Shown here: positions 7,277 to 14,533 of the stretch, piece after piece
Position numbering within the stretch: position 1 is the stretch's first letter
Layout: the number at the start of each line of letters is the position of its first letter
Translations under genes and position numbers: made by a program
Notes under the pieces: generated by a model
Databases searched by the model: none
The model's input: only the letters and a program-made list of their open reading frames with translations
What the model was told of the DNA's origin: nothing
Assembly (NCBI GenBank): GCA_964608495.1
Contig: CAZSOQ010000050.1
Coordinates: 1 to 26,289 of the forward strand
Source of the DNA: JAKORR01 sp964608495
Lineage (GTDB): Bacteria > Armatimonadota > Zipacnadia > Zipacnadales > FEN-943
Direction of reading: 5' to 3'
Length of the DNA stretch: 26,289 nt

Positions 7277-9106
7277 ATGACATGTGACACAGTCAGCGTG
7301 AGCGCGGACCGCGCCGGGCGGGCCCACCGACCCGGCGCGCCGGTCGCCTTCCTGGCGTCCATCGCCGTGCTGGCGGCACTCCTGTGCGGCCCGCGCGCCA
7401 CGGCGGCGGTGACGGGCCGCGTGTTCCTGGACGCCAACGGCAACGGTGCCTACGACGCGGGCGAAGCCGGCGTCGCGGACTGCATCGTGAGCGACGAGCG
7501 GCTGCTGGCGCGCACGGCCGCCGACGGGCAGTATCGCCTGGATGTGGCCGAAGGCCCGGCGGTCGTCTTCGTGGTGAACAAGCCGGGGACCTGGCCCGTC
7601 GGGCCGTGGTGGGCGTACGTGCCGCCCGGGGAGGGCGGCGCGCCCCCGGAGGCCACGTGCGACTTCGCCCTGGGCGAGCAGGAGCAGCCCGCGAGCTTCT
7701 ACTTCGCGCAGGGGACGGACATGCACATCCGCGCCGGCCAGATGGACAAGTACGACACTTACGTGAGGCACGTGAACAGCCTGCCGGTGCCCCCGGCCTT
7801 CGTCCTCCACACCGGCGACCTCGTGAATGACACCAACGGCAGCGCGCCCGCCCAGGCGAGGGATCTGTTCAGCCTGTACGAGGAGCACACGGCCCCGCTG
7901 AAACCTCCGGTCCGACACGTGCCCGGGAACCACGAGCACGTGGGTTGCTTCAACGATGCCGTGCCCGAGGATGATCCCTCCTTCGGCAAGCGCCTGTACC
8001 GCGAGGTCTTCGGCCCGATGACCTACGGCTTCCGGTACGGGCGGGCTCACTTCGTCGGCCTGGATGGGACGACGCTCGAGGGGAGGAAGCTGAGCGAGGG
8101 GCTTCCCGCCGAGTCGGTGGCCTGGGCCGAGAAGTACCTGGCGACGGTGGCGGAGGATGAGCCGGTCGTGCTGTTCATCCACGAACCGGTGGGCGGCAGT
8201 CTGGCGGGGCGCCTGGCCGAGGCCGTGAAGAGCAAGAAGCTGGTCGCGACCCTCTGCGGCCACGGCCACGAGCGGGCCGTGTGGCCCTGGGGCGGGGGCG
8301 TCCAGATCATGGGAGGCGCGGTGTCCTACGCCTGGCACGGGCTGCTTCCCTTCCCGCCGAATCCCTATGGCTACGTCGTGTATCACCTGGACGGACCGGA
8401 GCTGGAGTGGGTCTTCCTGGACTGGGCCGAGGAGCGCTCCTTCGACGTCTCGCAACCGAGCCCGGCCGCGGTGGCGACGGGTCTGCAGCCCCTGAAGGGC
8501 CTGGTCAGCGACCTGACCGACGAGATCCGCAGCGTCGCGGTGTCGGTGGACGAGGCGAAGGTCGAGGCGCCCACGACGCGCCGGGGCGTGCTGGCCCAGG
8601 CCTTCGACACCCAGATTGACCTGTCGTCCCTGACCGATGGCTTCCACGAGATGAGGCTCGTGGCCCGCGCGGAGGCGGGGCAGTGGGAGGAAGTGCGGCC
8701 GCTGCTGGTAGTCAATGGTAAGCCCGCCGCCTTCGAGGCGGCGGGGGCGGCCAAGCTGAGGTCCCGGGTAGGAGGGGTAGCCGGGCCTGGCAATGCCGTG
8801 CTCGTCAACGGCCGGGAGCTGCTCACGATAGCCGCGGATGCGCCCGCCGGGCAGGAGATCAGCGCCGACGTGCCCGCGGAGCTCCTGCGGCGGCTGAATG
8901 CCGTGACCTTCCGGCTGGCCCAGAGGGATCAGGGGTACGACAAGGTGCAGGTCTCGGGCGTGGCGCTGGACTACGGCGGCGGCAGCTACCGCGACCTGCG
9001 GTATGCTCCTTCGGTGCGACTGGCTCCGCGCGTCGAGGGTGACGGCCAGGCGCCCGAGCGGACCTTCTACGTGGACCTGGTCTACCAGGGGGCTGAGCCG
9101 CGGTGA
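7277..9106 (+). CDS. Secreted calcineurin-like phosphoesterase with SdrD-like N-domain
   Basis: A 609-residue exported metallophosphoesterase. Hydrophobic residues 23-38 and the following Ala-Thr-Ala-Ala form a signal peptide with a long charged N-region. Residues 45-100 resemble a SdrD-B/MetallophosN beta domain with a calcium-loop-like D52-N54-N56-D60-E63 pattern. The catalytic domain (about 138-370) has all five metal motifs: D148-x-H150, GD at 180-181, GNHE at 217-220, His302 in FIHEP and GHGH at 328-331. A C-terminal beta region follows (about 400-609). The ATG at 7277 is chosen because GGAGG lies 8 bases before it; an in-frame TTG at 7262 sits on that site. Its stop overlaps the next phosphoesterase gene. 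Substrate is unknown; glycan- or lipid-phosphate cleavage outside the cytoplasm is possible. Confidence 0.9.
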   Translation: MTCDTVSVSADRAGRAHRPGAPVAFLASIAVLAALLCGPRATAAVTGRVFLDANGNGAYDAGEAGVADCIVSDERLLARTAADGQYRLDVAEGPAVVFVVNKPGTWPVGPWWAYVPPGEGGAPPEATCDFALGEQEQPASFYFAQGTDMHIRAGQMDKYDTYVRHVNSLPVPPAFVLHTGDLVNDTNGSAPAQARDLFSLYEEHTAPLKPPVRHVPGNHEHVGCFNDAVPEDDPSFGKRLYREVFGPMTYGFRYGRAHFVGLDGTTLEGRKLSEGLPAESVAWAEKYLATVAEDEPVVLFIHEPVGGSLAGRLAEAVKSKKLVATLCGHGHERAVWPWGGGVQIMGGAVSYAWHGLLPFPPNPYGYVVYHLDGPELEWVFLDWAEERSFDVSQPSPAAVATGLQPLKGLVSDLTDEIRSVAVSVDEAKVEAPTTRRGVLAQAFDTQIDLSSLTDGFHEMRLVARAEAGQWEEVRPLLVVNGKPAAFEAAGAAKLRSRVGGVAGPGNAVLVNGRELLTIAADAPAGQEISADVPAELLRRLNAVTFRLAQRDQGYDKVQVSGVALDYGGGSYRDLRYAPSVRLAPRVEGDGQAPERTFYVDLVYQGAEPR

Positions 9107-10902
9107 TGGTCGCGCTTTCTGATAGCCGGACGCCCGCTGCAGGGGACCGGGCCGAGGAGCACCAGGGCTGTCCGCCCGTGGCTCCGAGCGCGCGACCGCA
9201 CGCGCCCCGTCGAGGATTCGGGGGCCTCAGGGCCGGGGGCCTGGCCCTCGTCCCGCCGATCCTGGCCGCGACATGGGTCTCCGTCGGGGTGGCCGGCACG
9301 CTGACCGGGCAGGTGACGGGCGATGTGACCCATCTGCCCTGGCGGAAGGGCAAGGCCACGCTCGGGTGGGCGAGCGTCCGCGTGTGGCAGGACGGCAGGC
9401 TGTTGCGCGTGGGGCGGACGGAGATGGATGGGCGCTTCGCCATGGAGCTGGCCGGTGGCGCCTACGATGTCGAGATCGAGCGGCCGGCCTTCCTGCCCCA
9501 GCGCCGATCGCTGACCATGCCGCCCGACGGCGAGACGCGCTGGGACGTTGCGCTTGCGCCGGACCCGGACTTCGGCCTTGTCGCCAGCCCGCGGGCCGGG
9601 ATGAGCGAGTTCTGCCTGCCGGGCGAGACGATCCCCATCGCCTGCGCAGGCGGCGAGGACTTGCGCGACTGGCGCGCCGTCCTGCGCACCGACTACGTGG
9701 CCGCGCCTCTGGGGATCGAGAAGGCCGAGCGGGGCGAGGGCCCGCAGTGGCGGGGCGCGCGGGCGCGATGGGACCTCGTGGCGCGCGTGCCTCCCGAGGT
9801 GGCGCCGGGGCTGTACCGCCTGGAGCTCTCCTGCCGGGGCGCTGACGGGGTCGCGCACCGCTGCGAGCAGCCCGCCGCGGTGTGCGTACTCGAGAGCTAC
9901 CCCGACCGGTTCCGCGTGCTGATGCACTCCGACTGGCACTTCAGCTTCCACGTCGGGGCTCCCGGGGCCGAGGGCGAGCGGCAGGCGGACTACTTCCGCG
10001 CGGCGGGGCTGCTCGGGGCGCTGTGGGTGAGCCTCGGGGACGACATCGGCTTCGAGGGCGACGACCACGTGGCCATGTTCTGGCACCTGCTCAGGCACTA
10101 CGCACGCACGCCCGTGTTCCTCGCCTTCGGCAACCACGACGCCGCCATCGGCGACGAGGCGCACGAGCTCTACTTCGGCCCCAGGGTCCAGAGCCGCCGC
10201 GTGGGGCCGGCCGTGGGGATCGTGCGCTGCTTCGATCTGTACCAGGCCGACTGGTTCATGCCGGACGACCAGGCCGAGCAGGCGCGCCGGGCCCTGGCGG
10301 ACTTCGCCGACCGACCCGAGACGAAGGTGGTCTACCTGGCCGGCCACCAGCAGCGATGGCAGCCGCCGGGCAATCACTATGAGCTACCCGAAGAATTGGG
10401 ACGCTTCCTGCGGCCGCGTCATCTGAAGGAAGCTTCGTCGCAGGCCTTCGACCGGCTCCTGCTGGACCCCTTCACCGTGATGACCATGCACGGCTGGGGC
10501 GGGCTGCACTATACGTCGCGGGTGGCGGACGTGGACCTGGCCGCGGGGCGGCTGACCGTGTCGGGGCAGGTGATACTGCCGTCGGTATCCTGCGAGCCCC
10601 CGAACGACGGCAGGGCCTCGACGGTGACGGCGGTGGTGAGGGCGCGTGGCGCGACCAGCCCGGCCGACAAGTACGAGGGCGTGTCGGAGTACTTCACCCA
10701 GCCGCCCACGCAGGAGCAGATGGTGGCCTACGGCGACGTGACGGGCTTGCGGCTGGAGTTCGTGATGCCGCCCGGCAGGTACGTGGCCCGCGCGGGGAGG
10801 ATTGTCCGCCAGGTGGACGCGGGCCAGGTGACCCTGGTCGAGGTGGTCGTGGACGCGGCCGGCGAGGAGACAAGGGTGACGGTCGAACCGGCGGCCGAGT
10901 GA
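9106..10902 (+). CDS. Second exported calcineurin-like phosphoesterase
   Basis: A 598-residue relative of its neighbour. A hydrophobic segment (about 44-63) after a 40-residue charged N-region acts as signal peptide or membrane anchor. Residues about 64-155 are a carboxypeptidase-regulatory-like beta domain (the ...TEMDGRFAMELAGGAY... pattern). The phosphoesterase domain has D276-x-H278 in HSDWH, GD at 311-312, GNHD at 342-345 and His414 in AGH. Instead of the usual GHxH, the second histidine appears to come from MHGWGG (His462). Translation start is ATG at 9106, overlapping the previous stop by one base (TGATG); a GTG at 9103 giving a 4-base overlap is equally possible. This overlap implies translational coupling and a shared function. 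Substrate unknown. Confidence 0.85.
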   Translation: MVALSDSRTPAAGDRAEEHQGCPPVAPSARPHAPRRGFGGLRAGGLALVPPILAATWVSVGVAGTLTGQVTGDVTHLPWRKGKATLGWASVRVWQDGRLLRVGRTEMDGRFAMELAGGAYDVEIERPAFLPQRRSLTMPPDGETRWDVALAPDPDFGLVASPRAGMSEFCLPGETIPIACAGGEDLRDWRAVLRTDYVAAPLGIEKAERGEGPQWRGARARWDLVARVPPEVAPGLYRLELSCRGADGVAHRCEQPAAVCVLESYPDRFRVLMHSDWHFSFHVGAPGAEGERQADYFRAAGLLGALWVSLGDDIGFEGDDHVAMFWHLLRHYARTPVFLAFGNHDAAIGDEAHELYFGPRVQSRRVGPAVGIVRCFDLYQADWFMPDDQAEQARRALADFADRPETKVVYLAGHQQRWQPPGNHYELPEELGRFLRPRHLKEASSQAFDRLLLDPFTVMTMHGWGGLHYTSRVADVDLAAGRLTVSGQVILPSVSCEPPNDGRASTVTAVVRARGATSPADKYEGVSEYFTQPPTQEQMVAYGDVTGLRLEFVMPPGRYVARAGRIVRQVDAGQVTLVEVVVDAAGEETRVTVEPAAE

Positions 10903-10942
10903 CCACGGGGGCCTGCGATGCGCCTCGCCCTGGGAGGATGGC

Positions 10943-11746
10943 ATGGCTGAAGGCATCGGTATCATCGGCATGGACTTCGATCTGACGCTGGTGGACTACC
11001 CGGAGGGCAAGCCCCACGTCCCCGCGCGCACGCTCGAGCTGCTGGCCGACCTCGTCCGCGCCGGGACAGAGGTGGGCATCGTGTCGGGCCGCTACTGGTG
11101 GGAGATGCGCGACATCCTGACGGAGGCCGGGTCGGACTGGGGCAATCCCTTCCCGTCCTTCTTCGCCGCGCGCGAGACCTTCATCTACTGGCTCCGCCAA
11201 GGGCGGATGACGCCCGACGACGAATGGAACCTCGCGCGAGGCGAGGAAGCAGCCGAGCTGGCGCGGATACTCGTCCCCAGGGAGACCGAGTACGTGCAGG
11301 CACTGGAGGCCGAGGGGCTGAAGATGCGCCGCTTCATCCTCTGGGGCGACTATGGCATGGAGATCCACTTCGCCAGCGCCGAGGAGGCGGAGCAGGCCCG
11401 CGAGCATCTGGCGCAGTGGGTGGCCGGGATCCCGCTGGCGCGGACGCACCGCAACCGGCTCATGGCCCACGTGGTCCTCGCGACGGCGGGGAAGGGACGC
11501 TCGCTGCTGCGGGCCGCCCAGAGCCGAGGTCTGCGCGCGGATCAGGTGCTGGCGATCGGCGACACGCTGAACGACCTGGACATGCTCGACGGCGCGCTGG
11601 GCTTCTGGACCGGAGCCGTGGGGAACGCGGACGACGTCATCAAGGACGCGGTGACCGCGGCCGGCGGCGTGGTGGCCGAGGCAGCGGCGGGCGCGGGCGT
11701 GGCCGAGATCATCGCGGCCTACCGGGAGCGCGGGCTCCTGGGGTAG
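10943..11746 (+). CDS. HAD-superfamily hydrolase (Cof/SPP-like phosphatase)
   Basis: A 267-residue cytoplasmic haloacid-dehalogenase-type protein, most likely a phosphatase acting on a small sugar phosphate. Motif I is MDFDLTL with nucleophile Asp11 and acid/base Asp13. Motif II is the IVSGR strand, motif III Lys is in ATAGKGRSL, and motif IV is GDTLNDLDML with Asp207 and Asp211. The LRADQVLAIGDTLND stretch is typical of type IIB (Cof, sucrose-phosphate phosphatase, phosphomannomutase) members, with the C2 cap between motifs II and III. GGGAGG lies 5 bases before the ATG. It sits 40 bases after the phosphoesterase and 72 before the TIM-barrel gene. Exact substrate unknown. Confidence 0.9.
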   Translation: MAEGIGIIGMDFDLTLVDYPEGKPHVPARTLELLADLVRAGTEVGIVSGRYWWEMRDILTEAGSDWGNPFPSFFAARETFIYWLRQGRMTPDDEWNLARGEEAAELARILVPRETEYVQALEAEGLKMRRFILWGDYGMEIHFASAEEAEQAREHLAQWVAGIPLARTHRNRLMAHVVLATAGKGRSLLRAAQSRGLRADQVLAIGDTLNDLDMLDGALGFWTGAVGNADDVIKDAVTAAGGVVAEAAAGAGVAEIIAAYRERGLLG

Positions 11747-11804
11747 ACGGCCGGGCGCCTCGCGCGGCGGCCGACGCCCTCTGGGGCCTGGCCGGAAGCA
11801 GATC

Positions 11805-11810
11805 AGGAGG
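11805..11810 (+). promoter_or_regulatory. Ribosome binding site fixing a TTG start
   Basis: AGGAGG ends 8 bases before TTG at 11819. The encoded protein begins MKLSTSLNVLY, a normal first strand for the xylose-isomerase-like barrel, so this rare start is well supported. Confidence 0.75.
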
Positions 11811-11818
11811 GCCGGACC

Positions 11819-12685
11819 TTGAAGCTATCCACATCGCTGAACGTGCTGTACGACCCGAAGAACATCAGCATGGAGCAGGCCATCGAGCGGCTGGCCGCCG
11901 TGGGCTTCGAGGCCTTCGACTGGAACGTCTGCGACTGGGTCTTCGACGGCGCGCCCTTCGTGGGAGACGAATGGCGGGAATGGTGCCGCAGTGTGCGCAG
12001 GCAACTGACCGCCTCGGGCGTGCGCTTCGGGCAGGGTCACAGCCCCATGTTCGACCAGTTCGAGGACTCGGACCAGGCGCGTTGGTTGACGGAGATGACC
12101 CGCCGGTCGGTGGAGGCGGCGGCAATCGTCGAGGTGCCCTGGCTGGTGTTCCACGCCGGCCAGATGCCGCATGGGTGCTTCGATGGTGAGCACCTGGCGC
12201 GGGCGTGGCAGAGGAATCTCGACTGGTTCGGCGAGCTGCTGCCCTTGGCCGAGCGTCTGGGCGTGGGCATCGCGATCGAGAACACGGCGGACCTGTTCCG
12301 CGCCGGCCGGTCCTACGGTTCCATCCCGGCGGAGCTGGTCGCCCTGGTGGACGCCCTGGGCAGCCCGCTGGTGGGAGTCTGCTGGGACACAGGGCACGCG
12401 CACCTGCAGGGGCTGAAGCAGGGGGAGGCGCTGCGCGCCCTGGGGGCGCGGCTGAAGTGCCTGCACGTAGCGGACAATGACGGTCGTGGCGACCAGCACG
12501 TCCTGCCCTTCTACGGCACGGTGGACTGGGCCGATGTAATGGCGGGCCTGCGGGCCCTGGGGTACGAGGCTCCCTTCAGCTTCGAGACGCACGCCTCCTT
12601 CGCCAGGCTCCCATGGCAGGTGCGAGACTCGGCCCTGCGGCACGCGGTGGACCTGGGCCGCCACCTGCTATCACTGGGCGCCTAG
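11819..12685 (+). CDS. Xylose-isomerase-like TIM-barrel sugar epimerase/isomerase
   Basis: A 288-residue protein of the AP endonuclease 2/xylose-isomerase-like barrel family, which contains sugar and keto-acid isomerases and epimerases. The metal site of the family is visible: Glu154 in IAIENT, Asp190 and His193 in CWDTGHAH, Asp/His in the DQHVLPFYG loop, and Glu256 in FETH. The first strand MKLSTSLNVLY matches the family start, and the TTG codon is supported by AGGAGG 8 bases upstream. Length (288) is usual. It follows the HAD phosphatase and precedes the DUF389 gene in the same direction. The sugar it acts on cannot be told from sequence; with the aldolase nearby it may act in the same catabolic route. 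Confidence 0.9.
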   Translation: MKLSTSLNVLYDPKNISMEQAIERLAAVGFEAFDWNVCDWVFDGAPFVGDEWREWCRSVRRQLTASGVRFGQGHSPMFDQFEDSDQARWLTEMTRRSVEAAAIVEVPWLVFHAGQMPHGCFDGEHLARAWQRNLDWFGELLPLAERLGVGIAIENTADLFRAGRSYGSIPAELVALVDALGSPLVGVCWDTGHAHLQGLKQGEALRALGARLKCLHVADNDGRGDQHVLPFYGTVDWADVMAGLRALGYEAPFSFETHASFARLPWQVRDSALRHAVDLGRHLLSLGA

Positions 12686-12717
12686 TGGGGGCGGGCCTCG
12701 GGCAGTCGGCCGGGCAC

Positions 12718-12725
12718 GGAGGTGA
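12718..12725 (+). promoter_or_regulatory. Consensus ribosome binding site GGAGGTGA
   Basis: A full anti-16S match lies 8 bases before ATG at 12734. It overlaps the in-frame GTG at 12722, so translation should begin at the ATG and not at that GTG. Confidence 0.75.
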
Positions 12726-12733
12726 GCGGGCAG

Positions 12734-14395
12734 ATGCGGCTGTTGAGCCGCACCATACAGCTCACGCGAGGGCGAAGACTCGAGGTCTACCGCGAGGTCG
12801 CCGACCTCTCGGCGCCGCGACCGTCCTTCTACGTCATGGTCGCCATCTCGGCAACCATCGCGGCCTACGGCCTGCTGGCGGGCAGCGCGGCGGTCGTCAT
12901 CGGCGCGATGCTCGTGGCCCCGCTCATGGGCCCCATCTTCGGCATCGCTCTGGGACTGGCCATCGGCGACAGGCGCCTGCTGGGGAAGGCCTTGCTGGGC
13001 GAAGTCCTGGGCATCCTGATGGCGGTGGCCGTGGGCGCGGCCATCGGCCTCCTTCCGCTGCGGCTGGAGTTCGGGCCCGAGATCCTGGCCCGCACCCAGC
13101 CGACCATCTACGACATCATCGTCGCTCTCGTCTCGGGGCTGGCCGGCGCCTACGCCATCGTGGACGAGCGGATCAGCCCGGCCATGCCCGGCGTGGCCGT
13201 CGCCGTGGCCGTGGTGCCGCCACTGGCCACCTGTGGGCTGTGTCTGGCCGCGGCACGGTGGGACTGGGCTCTGGGCGCCCTGCTGCTCTTCGTCGCCAAC
13301 TTCCTGGCGATAGAGATCGCCTCGGCCCTCGTCTTCGCGGTCTTCGGCATGGTCGAGGTGAGCACGCGTGAGAGGGTGACGACCGGCGACTTCCTCAGGC
13401 GCTTCGGCGTCAGCCTCCTCGCGCTCGCCGTGGTGGGCATCTTCATGACCCGCACGCTGGTGGGCCTGGTCACCGAGCGCAGGTTCGCGCAGAAGCTGCA
13501 GGCCGCGCTGGCCCAGGAGGTCACGAGCACGCCGGGCGCCAAGCTGGCCGACTGGACCCGCGAGCGCAAGGACGGCAGGCTGCGGGTGATCGCGACGGTG
13601 TTCACGCCGGCCGAGTTCCAGCCTCACCAGGTGGCGCGCATGCAGGTCGCGCTGCGCAGTGATGTAAGCCCCGACCTTGACCTCATCGTCCGGTCCCTGC
13701 TGTCCAAGGACAGCGACGAACACGGGCCGGTCTTCCTGGCCGAGGAGGAGGTGAAGCGCAGGGAAGAGGCCGAGATGCAGAGCCGGTTCCTGGGCCAGGC
13801 GACCGACGTCCTGGACCGCCATCTGGCGGCGCTGCCGGGAGCGCAGCTCGGCGACGTGAGGTGGGAGCGCGTGGCCGGTGAGGAGCTCGTTACGGCCGAG
13901 GTGCATACCCCCGAGGCCGTGGACCCTGCGCAGGTGGCGGCCATCCAGGCCGAGGTGGAGAGGGTGACGGGCTACAGCGTGCGGCTGATCGTGCGCTCGC
14001 TCCTGACCAGGGACGCGGACGCCGACCGGTACCTATACCAGCCCGAGGCGGTGGCGCCCAAGCCGCTCACGGGGGAGGCGCTGGCCCTACACAAGCGGCT
14101 GGAGAGGGCGCTGACGAACCAGCTCACCACGCGGGCGCCCGGGGCGGTGCTGACGGAGTTCCGCTACCGTCGCCATGACGGGCGACTGGCCCTGCTCGCC
14201 GTCGTCCAGACGCCCGTGGCCCTCGGGGCCGAGCAGGTCGCGGCGATGCAGACCATGCTCCGGCGCTACGTGGGCCCGGGCGTGGACCTGGTGGTCCGCT
14301 GGACGATGGGGGCGGACACGGGCTCCGAGGGCTACGTGTCCGGGGCCGCGGAGGACGCGTTGGTGGCCCAGCCCGGGGCTGCGTCGGGCCGGTGA
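12734..14395 (+). CDS. DUF389 membrane protein with three C-terminal repeats
   Basis: A 553-residue inner-membrane protein of the DUF389 (TIGR00341-like) family; its function is not established. Residues about 30-247 hold about six or seven hydrophobic helices, with the family's conserved GAMLVAPLMGPI (57-68), AVVPPLATCGL and FVANFLAIEIASALVF segments. The C-terminal half (about 251-530) is soluble and consists of three repeats of about 80 residues, each with a PGA-x-L start, a V-x-TP turn, a QVA-x-(M/I)Q helix and a (D/R)LIVRSLL-like strand. The third copy is the most diverged at its end (VVRWTMG). Start ATG is supported by GGAGGTGA. It sits inside a carbohydrate gene run, which gives little clue; a transport or sensing role is only a guess. 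Confidence 0.9.
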   Translation: MRLLSRTIQLTRGRRLEVYREVADLSAPRPSFYVMVAISATIAAYGLLAGSAAVVIGAMLVAPLMGPIFGIALGLAIGDRRLLGKALLGEVLGILMAVAVGAAIGLLPLRLEFGPEILARTQPTIYDIIVALVSGLAGAYAIVDERISPAMPGVAVAVAVVPPLATCGLCLAAARWDWALGALLLFVANFLAIEIASALVFAVFGMVEVSTRERVTTGDFLRRFGVSLLALAVVGIFMTRTLVGLVTERRFAQKLQAALAQEVTSTPGAKLADWTRERKDGRLRVIATVFTPAEFQPHQVARMQVALRSDVSPDLDLIVRSLLSKDSDEHGPVFLAEEEVKRREEAEMQSRFLGQATDVLDRHLAALPGAQLGDVRWERVAGEELVTAEVHTPEAVDPAQVAAIQAEVERVTGYSVRLIVRSLLTRDADADRYLYQPEAVAPKPLTGEALALHKRLERALTNQLTTRAPGAVLTEFRYRRHDGRLALLAVVQTPVALGAEQVAAMQTMLRRYVGPGVDLVVRWTMGADTGSEGYVSGAAEDALVAQPGAASGR

Positions 14396-14533
14396 GCGCC
14401 GCGCGGGCGCCCGCCGCCGCAGGCTCGCGCTGCGCCCCGGAGCCCGACGGCCGCGCGTGCTCGGCGGGGGCGGGCCTCGGGCGCGACGGCTTCTGCTGTA
14501 GGCGGTATTCCGAGGGCTGAGAGGGTAGGCACC
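14396..14533 (+). other. Intergenic spacer, longest inside the plus-strand run
   Basis: This 138-base gap holds a weak 5-base GCGCC/GGCGC hairpin right after the DUF389 stop (14396-14410) and no T-run. An internal promoter for the two downstream glycosidase-type genes is possible, but I see no convincing boxes. Confidence 0.3.

Noticed and set aside
6425..8647. A 740-codon open frame on the minus strand
   Set aside because: It lies opposite the aldolase and the first phosphoesterase, both clearly coding on the plus strand, and its Arg/His/Gly-rich sequence shows no domain.
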